Assembly: GCF_000242635.2 (NCBI RefSeq)
Contig: NC_017770.1
Coordinates: 2,430,669 to 2,494,668 of the forward strand
Reading direction: 5' to 3'
From: Solitalea canadensis DSM 3403
GTDB lineage: Bacteria > Bacteroidota > Bacteroidia > Sphingobacteriales > Sphingobacteriaceae
DNA length: 64,000 nucleotides
A program made the translations under genes and the position numbers. The notes beneath the pieces were generated by a model, which worked only from the letters and a program-made list of their open reading frames with translations, did no database searches and had not been told where the DNA came from. Positions 26,634 to 34,962 of the stretch are shown here, in pieces (position 1 is the first letter of the stretch; every line of letters begins with the position of its first letter).

Positions 26634-28679
26634 TTAAAATGCATACCTCATTTGTGCTTTAACCTCCGATTTTTTATTCCCATCAATTACATCATAGCCA
26701 GATCCCAATTGTTCAACATTTCTATAAGAGTAGACACTATACCTTAGCCAAAAGGTTAAACTCTTGATTGGAATAGCTTTTAAATTCACATAAAAACGAG
26801 TTCCGGCATTTTGATACATGGCCGAAGAATAAGAATATAAAATGTCCTTTTCCGCAGCATACAACCTGGAGTTATAGGAATCTGTATCAAATAGTGTGTA
26901 CCTTGATTCAATCCCTAAACGCTTAGTACGGTTTTGGAGGGCCAAATTAAATGACATGGCAAAACCACTTTCCAATGGGTTCTTCGATTCTTGGAAAGTG
27001 ACATAATCAATTTTATTCCCCAAACTAAAGCCCTGACTGATATCGTACTCAAATGAAAATCGATAATTTTTTCTGGTGTCGGTTACAACCGAAGTTATTG
27101 TTGATTCACTTTGGGTTTGATTAATATCCTTTTCTTGCTTAGTAAACCTTAATTCAAATTTTGCTTTTCTATTGGGTACATAACAGATCATTGAAAATAG
27201 TCCATAGCCATTTGTTGGAGCATCAACCCTGTATTTAAGCCAGGGAAAATTGAAATGATCTGCATAGCCAGCCCACTCAATCTTAGGAGTTAGCTTAATA
27301 TTAATACCCGAATAAAAGCCTCTTTCATTGTTATTGTTTCCGGATTCTCCAAATGCTTGAGAAAATGGATTTGAAAAACTTCGTTGATAATTTCTATAGA
27401 GAAAACTCAAAGTTGAATTGGGGCTAATTGCCACCAATACGCCATTTATAGTTCCTGTGCCACCATTAATCAATTTGGCTTCTTCTCCATAAAAATAGAA
27501 CCTACTTAAGTTCAGTCCATAAGAAAATGAAAGTGCACTTTGTTCTTTCCCCGTAAATTCAAACTGATTATATAAATGAGCAGTCTTAATTAGCGGCTTA
27601 TCATATTGAAAATGAAAACCTGTAAGTCCAATTGTTAGTTTTCGGAACAGTTGAGCCGATAAATTTCCTCCGTAAAGGAGTTCCTTTAACGATTTTTGAT
27701 TAGTTAATTCGGTTTCCGTTCGATGATACCCTGTAGTCAATAAAGCTGAAACGAACGATAAAGAATCTGACTTATGGAGAGTTGCATCTAAACTTCTAAA
27801 TGAGACGAAGGGTGTAAAACTTAAATTCTTATTAAATGCTAATTTTCCAGCTACTCCTCTTAAATAAGCATTTTCATTGGAAGATCTGAAAGCTCCAACA
27901 CCTGTTCCAATTCTAGCTGTGTTAACAGTCATTGCACTTTTTCCCATTGCATAGCCCGTCCACATTGCTACGCCCTGGCCAAATTGCAAACTATAATCTC
28001 CTATAACCAATTGCTTTAATCTCCCGGCATCTTTAATAAACAAATTGCCTGTATAGAAATCGAACCCCTTTAATTTTGTATTAAAAAATGCTTCTCCGGC
28101 ATCCTTATGTGCCTGAAAAGTCATTTTGATTTTATCTGTATAACTATAGGACAAACGGCTATACAAACGGATTTTATCTCCTATATATTTGTGATCTTTA
28201 TACCCTCGAGCATCCTCTAGTATACTTGCGGCCGTAACAACAAATTCATTATCCGACAAATGAACTAAATCGCTGAATTTATAGGAGGTGGCACCTGTTA
28301 CTGCCATAACAGATACAAATGGTTTTAACTGAAGAATGGTTGATTTATCAATCAGATCAATAACTTGTAATTCGGCAACATCTGCTAACGCTCCAAACTT
28401 TTGAATGTGCTCCTTTATCGCACTGATCTGCAAATCATTTAATAGATAAAGTGATTTAAGCTCCTCATTTGAAGCTGTATTTAGGTTTAATGGATGCCTT
28501 TTATAATAATAAAGCTGATTGGCAAGGTCATTTATATCTAATTCTTCTGTTTCATGCTGAGCAACCACAGATTCTATGATAGTATCAACTATATTAACTT
28601 CCTGTTGTTGAGCGTATAAAGAGATTGGAATTGCAAATAAACACCAAAACAAGGTAAACAACCCTAATTTAGAATGCAT
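26634..28679 (-). CDS. Helix-hairpin-helix (ComEA-like) domain fused to outer-membrane beta-barrel
   Basis: About 681 residues from ATG 28679. Signal peptide ending near LYAQQQ. N-terminal tandem helix-hairpin-helix region (HPLNLNTASNEELKSLYLL, then KEHIQKFGALADVAELQVIDLID; about residues 60-125) like the DNA-binding part of ComEA. The rest has alternating beta strands rich in aromatics and ends in a C-terminal Phe (MRYAF), the mark of an outer-membrane barrel. Overlaps the upstream barrel gene by 11 bases and sits in the same direction as comEC. A role in DNA capture at the outer membrane is an inference. Confidence 0.8.
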   Translation of the reverse strand: MHSKLGLFTLFWCLFAIPISLYAQQQEVNIVDTIIESVVAQHETEELDINDLANQLYYYKRHPLNLNTASNEELKSLYLLNDLQISAIKEHIQKFGALADVAELQVIDLIDKSTILQLKPFVSVMAVTGATSYKFSDLVHLSDNEFVVTAASILEDARGYKDHKYIGDKIRLYSRLSYSYTDKIKMTFQAHKDAGEAFFNTKLKGFDFYTGNLFIKDAGRLKQLVIGDYSLQFGQGVAMWTGYAMGKSAMTVNTARIGTGVGAFRSSNENAYLRGVAGKLAFNKNLSFTPFVSFRSLDATLHKSDSLSFVSALLTTGYHRTETELTNQKSLKELLYGGNLSAQLFRKLTIGLTGFHFQYDKPLIKTAHLYNQFEFTGKEQSALSFSYGLNLSRFYFYGEEAKLINGGTGTINGVLVAISPNSTLSFLYRNYQRSFSNPFSQAFGESGNNNNERGFYSGINIKLTPKIEWAGYADHFNFPWLKYRVDAPTNGYGLFSMICYVPNRKAKFELRFTKQEKDINQTQSESTITSVVTDTRKNYRFSFEYDISQGFSLGNKIDYVTFQESKNPLESGFAMSFNLALQNRTKRLGIESRYTLFDTDSYNSRLYAAEKDILYSYSSAMYQNAGTRFYVNLKAIPIKSLTFWLRYSVYSYRNVEQLGSGYDVIDGNKKSEVKAQMRYAF

Positions 28680-29478
28680 AAGCAAGATTCATTTGTGAAG
28701 AAAACCCTAAGGTTGGATGACTTATTGCACCAAGGTCCATTGCAAAATTTGCGGTATGCAAGCCTAAACCCGCTGTTTCCCTGAATGGGTTAGTGAGAAC
28801 CCCGCCTCGCAGTGATAATGCATTAAGTAAACCATATTCGATCGCAGTTTTAAAAACAGGAGCAAATGATAAGGTTTTTTCAATCTCAGCAACCCAAAAT
28901 GTCCGCTGACTAAAATTATATCGCCCTCCGACTCTTAAAATGGTGAATAATGGATTTTGTAATTCGTTACCAAACTTTTCCCTGGTTGGATTAACGATAT
29001 GCGTCCCTAAGGTTAATTCGGGGAAAACCTTCACTTGCATGCCTACTTCTATTGTATAGGCTGCTACATTACCGTAATCAAGTATGGAAACAGTGTGGTA
29101 GTTAAATTTTAATCCTGCTGAAAAATTGGGACCGAAGGTTTTAGCATAACTCAGCGTAGATGTTGTTTCGGTATATGGTTGTTCTCCAAAGGAACTAAAG
29201 CTTAAACCAAAATAGTTTGATTTTACCGGAAATCCGATAATAGCTGATTGAGTGCTAAATTCTTTGCTTAAAAAGCGACTTTCGTACCCAATTGAAGCGG
29301 AAAAGGAATGGATAGAAGTAAATCCTGCAGGATTTCCCGAAATATTCCAAAGATCCGATATACTCGCCCCTGCATTCGCCAACGCTCCGATACGAGACCC
29401 CTGAAAATAGTTTTGTCCGTATACTTTTGCGCAAATGAAGGATACGGACAAAACACCCAGTATGATTTTTCTGATCAT
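28669..29478 (-). CDS. PorV/PorQ-like outer-membrane beta-barrel protein
   Basis: 269 residues. Signal peptide cleaved near KVYGQ. The N-terminal GSRIGALANAGASISD...WNISGNPAGF segment is the typical opening of the PorV/PorQ (OmpP1/FadL-related) family; the rest is beta-strand-rich and ends AYAF. Such proteins help cargo delivery in type IX secretion or act as porins. Translationally coupled to the helix-hairpin-helix barrel gene downstream (11-base overlap). Confidence 0.8.
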   Translation of the reverse strand: MIRKIILGVLSVSFICAKVYGQNYFQGSRIGALANAGASISDLWNISGNPAGFTSIHSFSASIGYESRFLSKEFSTQSAIIGFPVKSNYFGLSFSSFGEQPYTETTSTLSYAKTFGPNFSAGLKFNYHTVSILDYGNVAAYTIEVGMQVKVFPELTLGTHIVNPTREKFGNELQNPLFTILRVGGRYNFSQRTFWVAEIEKTLSFAPVFKTAIEYGLLNALSLRGGVLTNPFRETAGLGLHTANFAMDLGAISHPTLGFSSQMNLAYAF

Positions 29479-29791
29479 GTATAAAAGAGTAGATGTTGAC
29501 GTATCAATTAAATTACAAAAAAACTTTGAAAATCAAGTAGTTGAATGATTAAATAATAAAATTAACCTTATTGATTTCAACTATTTGAAATGGTAATTAC
29601 GAATCTGTTTTAATAGTTAAATTAGATGTAGACATTGTTTGTTCTTCGTTTAAATAGCAGCTACTAATAAATCACAAAGTGATTTTTAGAAATTAAACTT
29701 TCAAACAATTGAAAAGTTACCGGGGAATGTAAAATAAATGAAAAAAATTGTCATTGGATAATGGAGCGTATCCAATGACAGTATAAAATTG
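29479..29791. other. Intergenic region between merR-like gene and barrel operon
   Basis: 313 bp. Contains the minus-strand terminator of the MerR gene at its left end (29742-29780) and presumably the promoter of the barrel operon near its right end. Nothing else is recognisable; AT-rich. Confidence 0.5.
29742..29780 (-). terminator. Rho-independent terminator of the M23/MerR operon
   Basis: 12-bp perfect stem (TGTCATTGGATA and inverse) with an 8-base loop, followed on the minus strand by ATTTTTTTC. Starts 12 bases after the MerR stop. Confidence 0.85.
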
Positions 29792-30133
29792 TTATTCCTT
29801 TAGCTCGTCGCCAAGTTTCAATAAAAAGGATTTCAAACTTGTTAATGACTCGATAACCTTTTGTTTATCAGTTTCAACATTTTTGTTTCCTTTTAAATAA
29901 TCTTTGGCTCCCTGAAGGGTGTAGCCTTTTTCTTTCACCAAATGATAAATGATTCTTAAATTTTCTAAATCTTCTGGTGAAAAGAGGCGATTTCCTTTTT
30001 TATTTTTCTTTGGTTGAAGAATATCGAATTCCTTTTCCCAAAATCGAATTAAAGAGGTGTTCACATTGAACAAAGCAGCGACTTCGCCAATGGTGTAGTA
30101 GAGTTTGGTTATTTCACGGTCTTTGTATGGCAT
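29792..30133 (-). CDS. MerR-family transcriptional regulator
   Basis: 113 residues. N-terminal MerR winged helix: YYTIGEVAALFNVNTSLIRFWEKEF and GNRLFSPEDLENLRIIYHLVKEKGYTLQGAKDYLK. Short C-terminus with no cysteine cluster, so it is not a metal sensor of the classic type. Three bases after the M23 peptidase stop; co-transcribed. Confidence 0.93.
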   Translation of the reverse strand: MPYKDREITKLYYTIGEVAALFNVNTSLIRFWEKEFDILQPKKNKKGNRLFSPEDLENLRIIYHLVKEKGYTLQGAKDYLKGNKNVETDKQKVIESLTSLKSFLLKLGDELKE

Positions 30134-30136
30134 AGT

Positions 30137-31108
30137 TTAATCGAAGGATTGGTTATTTCGTGATGATAATTCAAGCATTTTTTCGTACTCTGCCGGACTC
30201 AAATCATTAAAGTAAAAATTAATCGGGTTTACAGGTTGTCCGTTTTTATGAACCTCGTAATGGCAGTGCGGACCTGTTGATGCCCCTGTACTACCTACAT
30301 AACCAATCACCTCGCCCCTTTTAACCCTGTTTCCAACCCTCACCGCTATCTTACTCATATGGCCGTAAAGCGTTTGATAGCCATAGCCATGATTTATTTT
30401 CACTTCATTTCCATATCCACGTTCCTGTCCTGCAGTTATTACTACACCATCGCCGGTTGCATAAATAGGTGTTCCGGTAGGTGAAGTAAAATCCATTCCC
30501 GCATGAAATTTACGGGTTTTATAAATAGGATGAATTCTGTATCCATAACCCGATGCCATTCTTGTTAAATCTTTGTTAGACACTGGTTGTATGGCTGGCA
30601 CTGATGCCAGTAATTTATCTTTATTTTTAACCTCTTTAGCAAGGTAATCGTAAGACTTGGATTGAATGTACATTTTTTTAGCCAATTCATCTAGTTTACG
30701 GGTAGTTTCTATCATCAAGGCGCCAAAATTTGCCGACTCGAGTGCTTTATATCTATTAATGCCGGCAAATGTAGTTTGCCACTCATCCGATGTAATTGGC
30801 TCCGATTCAAAAACGGTACGGTAAATATTATTATCACGCTCTTGCAGATCACTTACCACCATATCCATTTGTTTTATCCTTTTTTTTAGGATATCATACT
30901 GCATATTAAGCTGTGAAATGTCTCGCTTAAGTTTCTTCTCTTTCGGTGAATCAATTACATTATAGGCAATAGTTACGGCAACTACAGAAAAAACAGTTAC
31001 TGTTGCTAAATACCCAAGTACTCTAAGAACTTTTTTCTTAACGCTTAGTTCTACTTTTTCGTACTTTAATGTATGCGAGTTATAGAAATACTTTACCTTT
31101 TTCGCCAT
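30137..31108 (-). CDS. M23-family (LytM) peptidoglycan endopeptidase, membrane-anchored
   Basis: 323 residues. One N-terminal membrane helix (about 27-50: VLGYLATVTVFSVVAVTIAYNV), then a coiled coil (KEKKLKRDISQLNMQYDILKKRIKQM), and a C-terminal LytM domain with zinc ligands in KFHAGMDF (H-x3-D, about residue 203) and HCHYEVH (about residue 282). Cuts peptide cross-links in peptidoglycan or activates other hydrolases from the periplasmic face. First gene of a two-gene operon with the MerR regulator. Confidence 0.92.
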   Translation of the reverse strand: MAKKVKYFYNSHTLKYEKVELSVKKKVLRVLGYLATVTVFSVVAVTIAYNVIDSPKEKKLKRDISQLNMQYDILKKRIKQMDMVVSDLQERDNNIYRTVFESEPITSDEWQTTFAGINRYKALESANFGALMIETTRKLDELAKKMYIQSKSYDYLAKEVKNKDKLLASVPAIQPVSNKDLTRMASGYGYRIHPIYKTRKFHAGMDFTSPTGTPIYATGDGVVITAGQERGYGNEVKINHGYGYQTLYGHMSKIAVRVGNRVKRGEVIGYVGSTGASTGPHCHYEVHKNGQPVNPINFYFNDLSPAEYEKMLELSSRNNQSFD

Positions 31109-31681
31109 GACATAGGCAAGTCAAAAATTAAAAAATCGATGAAAAATGCGTGAGACCGGGAAAAATAAAGCTTGGCTTTTAATGGTTTGGCTCCTGGCTT
31201 TTTACGATTAAAAAACGCATTGGTTACATGAAAAACTGCAAAAGTGTTGTTTAATTATTTATTCAAAAAACTAAACATCATAAGTAACACCACTTAACCT
31301 ATTAACAAACAAAAGAATATGAGAATCTACTTAAAACCATTACATTCCGGTTGTTAACACTTTCTTTACAGTTTCACATGAATTTAAATCTAAATTTAGG
31401 CCTTGAAACTATCCAAACTTGAAAATTTATATTGTTTCTCGAAACCATTGGTAGCAAATTTTGCCCTTTAAATGGATGATTATACTCATAGGAAATATTA
31501 AGTAGAAAGGAATAGATAATTTTGTTGAGCCGAGGAATATTTTGAGAATATTACGAGAAAAATAATAGTTAGAAAGACTTTGGGCTTCAAACAGAAAACA
31601 AAAAAATTCAATAATAGCTAATGCTGTATAAGGAATTAAACTTTAAGGAACCAGAAAAGTTAACTTAAAAACCCAACTAAT
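31109..31681. other. 573-bp region without a recognisable gene
   Basis: Strongly AT-rich; no ORF with family resemblance on either strand, no convincing RNA fold, no repeat from the families listed elsewhere. It holds the promoter side of the M23 gene (right to left) and the 3' flank of dacB. I see nothing more. Confidence 0.5.
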
Positions 31682-33097
31682 CTATTTTAGCTGGTCGATA
31701 ACACTCCACATTTTCTCCCGGGCAGTCTTAGGGCTACCAGTAAAATTATTTACGATGAAAGAGAAAATATAGGTGTTTCCATCCTTTGAATTCACATACC
31801 CGGCATAGGAACGAACGCCATTAATATAGCCATCTTTCATTTTCAATCCATTTATATCTGGAAGTGAAGTATTGAATGTATTAAACCAAGGTTGACGATA
31901 AGCATATTGCAATACCTTAGTCATCACCGAAGTAGTTATCCTGTTACCAGGAGATAAACCGCTTCCGTCTACAATATTTAATGCATTTTTATCGATACCC
32001 TGCTTAGTCCAGAAATCTTGCTCAACTGAAATACCATTTGTAGTTGACGCCTCTTTACCTTGCATCATAGCAATCGTTTTAACAAGATGCTCACCATAAA
32101 GGTTTACGCTTTTACGATCGAACCAGTATATTATTTTACCTAAAGAAGGTGATTGAATTTCTGTTAGTACCTTACTAATTGCAGGAACCGATTTCTCTTC
32201 AATTTTCAATCGTCTGGCAGTGGTAATGTCTATTTTAAAATCAAGTGCATTTTGCTCAAGGGCTGCTTTAATTCTATAAGCACACTCATAAGCAGGATCT
32301 GGCAATGAACCTGAAATTGTTAAGCCTTTTTCATCAATGCCAATCTCTCCTCTTAAATATCCAAAATCACAGTATGGGGGTAAAAACACATAAGCATCAT
32401 CTCCGATACCTTTGGAACCCGTTTTAAGTTCATTTTTAAACTTAAGATAATCCATTTTCGGTTTTGAACTTATTAACTGAGCATCACTTCCCACAGATAT
32501 TCCCGGTTTTAAAACAAGGTCATATTGATTTTCACGCCATGATAATCCGGATGCTCCTGCTCCATAATAGTTACCTATATCTTGCCAAATCCAACCGTCA
32601 GGCAAAGTTTGTGATGGAAACAGGCTATCATCAGCTACTAAGCGGCCATTTATCCGTTTAATACCTGCTTGTTTAACAGCTGTAACAATTATACTTATGA
32701 TTACGTCTTCTTTGGTATCTTCATATCGCCAGGAAGCCAGTGTAGGATCTCCTCCACCTTTAATAATTAAATCACCATTTAACGTTCCGTTATGATCTAT
32801 TGTGCCTGAATAGCCTATTTGTGTTTTATAACGAAAATCTTCTCCCAATAAACTTAATGCCGTTACAGAAGTTATTGTTTTCAGTGTAGATGCCGGAGCC
32901 AAACCCATATCAGGGTTCCGCGAATAGACAACTTCACTGGTTTTAGCATTCAACACTGTAATTCCTACTGAGGCATATTTCAACTGTTCATCTTTCATAA
33001 AAGCCGACAAGCTATTATCAACCTTTTGGCGGATCGTTTGGGCTGTTGATTGAAAGTAAGAAGGTAAAAAGAGAAGCAGAATGCAGATTTTCTTCAT
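31682..33097 (-). CDS. dacB: D-alanyl-D-alanine carboxypeptidase/endopeptidase (PBP4 type)
   Basis: 471 residues from ATG 33097. Signal peptide (to about FQSTAQT). Class C penicillin-binding protein: SxxK in LAPASTLKTITS (about residue 61), the inserted PBP4 domain, SxN in DRKSVNLYGEHL, and DGSGLSPGNRIT. Odd: where the family has KTG or KSG the sequence reads LKMKDGYINGVRSYAGY, so the third motif appears as KDG and the segment before it is shortened. Trims peptidoglycan peptides in the periplasm. Seven bases downstream of a NUDIX gene, same operon. Confidence 0.92.
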   Translation of the reverse strand: MKKICILLLFLPSYFQSTAQTIRQKVDNSLSAFMKDEQLKYASVGITVLNAKTSEVVYSRNPDMGLAPASTLKTITSVTALSLLGEDFRYKTQIGYSGTIDHNGTLNGDLIIKGGGDPTLASWRYEDTKEDVIISIIVTAVKQAGIKRINGRLVADDSLFPSQTLPDGWIWQDIGNYYGAGASGLSWRENQYDLVLKPGISVGSDAQLISSKPKMDYLKFKNELKTGSKGIGDDAYVFLPPYCDFGYLRGEIGIDEKGLTISGSLPDPAYECAYRIKAALEQNALDFKIDITTARRLKIEEKSVPAISKVLTEIQSPSLGKIIYWFDRKSVNLYGEHLVKTIAMMQGKEASTTNGISVEQDFWTKQGIDKNALNIVDGSGLSPGNRITTSVMTKVLQYAYRQPWFNTFNTSLPDINGLKMKDGYINGVRSYAGYVNSKDGNTYIFSFIVNNFTGSPKTAREKMWSVIDQLK

Positions 33098-33104
33098 CAA
33101 AAGT

Positions 33105-33563
33105 TTAATTGGAAAATGATTGGATTCTTGTTAAAAGCATTGAAACTACATGTTTATCAATAGGAAAAGTCATGTCTTCAGGACTGATTTTTTGTAGTGA
33201 AAGCCAACGAAATGATTGTGATAGTTCAATTCTTTCCTTAAAATCAAAAGGCGTTTGTGAGATTCGGACGGCTAAAGGAGAGCTATTTCTAACTAAGTAA
33301 TAAATGCTGATCAGTTGTCCGCTGCCAAACATTGATTCCTGAAAAAAGTCGGTCGTATAAAAATGATCCAGCACTTCAATTTCACAACCACATTCCTCCA
33401 TAAACTCACGTTTTAATCCGTCAATTGTTCCTTCTCCAAACTCCAATCCACCTCCGGGAAACTTAGAGAATTCAATGCCATATTCAAATTCATCGCTTAC
33501 CAGTACTTCATTATTTTCATTTATGAGGATTCCGTAAACTCTTACGTTGAATTTTTTTACCAT
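33105..33563 (-). CDS. NUDIX hydrolase
   Basis: 152 residues. Complete Nudix box GGGLEFGEGTIDGLKREFMEECG (G-x5-E-x7-REUxEE-x-GU), about residues 37-59, preceded by FSKFPGGG. Hydrolyses a nucleoside diphosphate linked to another group; substrate unknown. Upstream of dacB by 7 bases. Start ATG 33563. Confidence 0.9.
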   Translation of the reverse strand: MVKKFNVRVYGILINENNEVLVSDEFEYGIEFSKFPGGGLEFGEGTIDGLKREFMEECGCEIEVLDHFYTTDFFQESMFGSGQLISIYYLVRNSSPLAVRISQTPFDFKERIELSQSFRWLSLQKISPEDMTFPIDKHVVSMLLTRIQSFSN

Positions 33564-33584
33564 TTCTAATTAATTACGTTTTTG

Positions 33585-33674
33585 GGGTTGCGGGTTATTA
33601 GTTGAATATTAATCTAACATTTCAATATTAATAAAACAATCGAGAACTCGCAATGCGTAACTCACAACTCTCCA
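33585..33674. repeat. Intergenic repeat, GCGGGTTATTAGTTG / inverse family
   Basis: Left GGGGTTGCGGGTTATTAGTTG and right GAACTCGCAATGCGTAACTCACAACTC are approximate inverse copies around an AT-rich centre. Same vocabulary as 39961-40025. Confidence 0.55.
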
Positions 33675-33678
33675 TTTT

Positions 33679-34656
33679 CTAAACAGCAAAATGTTTCTGA
33701 TTTTCCATTAAAATATCAACAGTCCATTCAATTTCCTTACGGTATTCTTCCGTTCTAACAGGACAGTTTTCTACTTTACAGTAATGACAACACTGAGGTA
33801 AACATGGATCAGCATGAATAAAGAATTCTACCGTTCCTTCCGAATCTTTCGCAACCATTTTATCAATGCATGAAACTTCTTCATGCACACGCTGAAGGTC
33901 AAAATACCAAGGCAAAGTAACATGACAGTCGACATGAATATCAGCTCCGTATTGCTGTACACGAAGGTTATGAATGTCAATCCACTCCTTTCTTCGATTT
34001 ACATTTAACTGGGCTACTACTTTTTCGAGCAAATCAAAATCAGCTTCATCCATCAATCCTGCTACGAATTTTCGCACCAGTTTGTAGCCGTTAAAAATGA
34101 TATATCCACCAATCATCAAAGAGAGAACACCATCAATAATTAAGACATTGGTGAAATAGATAAGCGCTATACCTATTATAACTCCCAAACTGCTAAAAGC
34201 ATCTGTTTGTAAATGTTTTCCATCGGCTTCGAGTGTAAGTGAATTAATTTTTTTACCATTCTTAATTAAAATATAGCCAAGAATATAGTTAACCAATCCG
34301 GTTGATGCAATAAGTATTGAACCCAAACCAAGCTCTTTTATCGGTTGCGGAGCCACAATCGCAAAACAAGCTTTAACACAGATTAATATACCAGCCACAA
34401 AAATGAGCACACCCTCTACTCCTGCGGCAAAAAACTCTACTTTACCATGACCATAAGGGTGATTTTTATCTCGGGGTTTCGACGAAAGGTAAATGCTGTA
34501 GAACGCAAACCCGCTTCCTACAATGTTAACGATACTTTCAGCGGCATCTGTTAAGATTACGGTTGATCCTGTTAAAAAATAGGCCAAAAATTTGGTCACC
34601 ATTAATACCACAGAAACAATAATTGCAACTATTATTAAGCTCTTAGGTGTTTTCAA
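33679..34656 (-). CDS. Cation diffusion facilitator family transporter
   Basis: 325 residues. Six membrane helices with the CDF zinc-site pattern (FLTGSTVILTDAAESIVNIVG and the HxxxD-like HLQTDAFSSLGVIIG), a DKNHPYGHGKVEFFAAGVEG loop, and a C-terminal cytoplasmic ferredoxin-like domain ending in a Cys-rich tail (CLPQCCHYCKVENCPV). Exports Zn2+/Fe2+/Mn2+ by proton antiport. The start must be TTG (34656): a TAA stop is immediately upstream in frame and the next ATG falls inside the first helix. Confidence 0.9.
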   Translation of the reverse strand: MKTPKSLIIVAIIVSVVLMVTKFLAYFLTGSTVILTDAAESIVNIVGSGFAFYSIYLSSKPRDKNHPYGHGKVEFFAAGVEGVLIFVAGILICVKACFAIVAPQPIKELGLGSILIASTGLVNYILGYILIKNGKKINSLTLEADGKHLQTDAFSSLGVIIGIALIYFTNVLIIDGVLSLMIGGYIIFNGYKLVRKFVAGLMDEADFDLLEKVVAQLNVNRRKEWIDIHNLRVQQYGADIHVDCHVTLPWYFDLQRVHEEVSCIDKMVAKDSEGTVEFFIHADPCLPQCCHYCKVENCPVRTEEYRKEIEWTVDILMENQKHFAV

Positions 34657-34843
34657 TTTAAGGATTATTGAGCCTGCAAAAATATTGATTCGACAAGATT
34701 TAAACTAATTGTTTATTTTCATTTTGATGAATACAGAATTACTAGTTTGTCATTTTAACAACAAAAACAATAATTAATTATGAATTAAATAATTAATAAA
34801 ATGAAAAATTTTAATTCAGTTAACACAGAAATATAAATTTCTA

Positions 34844-34851
34844 TATATTTG
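34844..34851 (+). promoter_or_regulatory. Promoter -7 box TATATTTG of the aminotransferase gene
   Basis: Exact TAnnTTTG. Predicts a transcript start near 34858 and a leader of about 105 bases, the same length as the leader of the ABC ATPase gene that shares the RNA element. Confidence 0.55.
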
Positions 34852-34871
34852 TAATCTAAGGATATTTTAAA

Positions 34872-34955
34872 AACCGGCATGAGTTTTCAACTTACCAATA
34901 ACAATGAAAGTTAGTTAGCCGGTTCTAGATGACCAAATAAAACAAATCAACTTTC
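34872..34955 (+). promoter_or_regulatory. Structured leader RNA with H-type pseudoknot potential, copy 1
   Basis: Stem 1: AACCGGC (34872-34878) with GCCGGTT (34918-34924). Stem 2: GAAAGTT (34906-34912), inside the loop of stem 1, with AACTTTC (34949-34955) downstream. The connecting loop after stem 1 is A-rich (CCAAATAAAACAAA). Stem 2 ends 7 bases before the start codon, so folding could gate translation. The same element with a compensatory change in stem 1 lies at 42585-42668 on the minus strand. Not a class I can name. Confidence 0.65.
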
Positions 34956-34962
34956 AGAAAAA

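Larger units (their letters stand above)
34657..34962. other. Divergent intergenic region with structured leader of the aminotransferase gene
   Basis: 306 bp between the CDF gene and the aminotransferase gene. The left half is plain AT-rich DNA; the right half holds a TAnnTTTG box (34844) and the pseudoknot-type leader element (34872-34955). Confidence 0.6.

Noticed and set aside
34918-34945. Resemblance of the aminotransferase leader (GGTTCTAG...ACC then A-rich) to a preQ1-I riboswitch
   Set aside because: The P1 stem would be only about three pairs and the conserved tail does not fit; the longer pseudoknot with a covarying second copy explains the same bases better, and the controlled gene is not queuosine-related.
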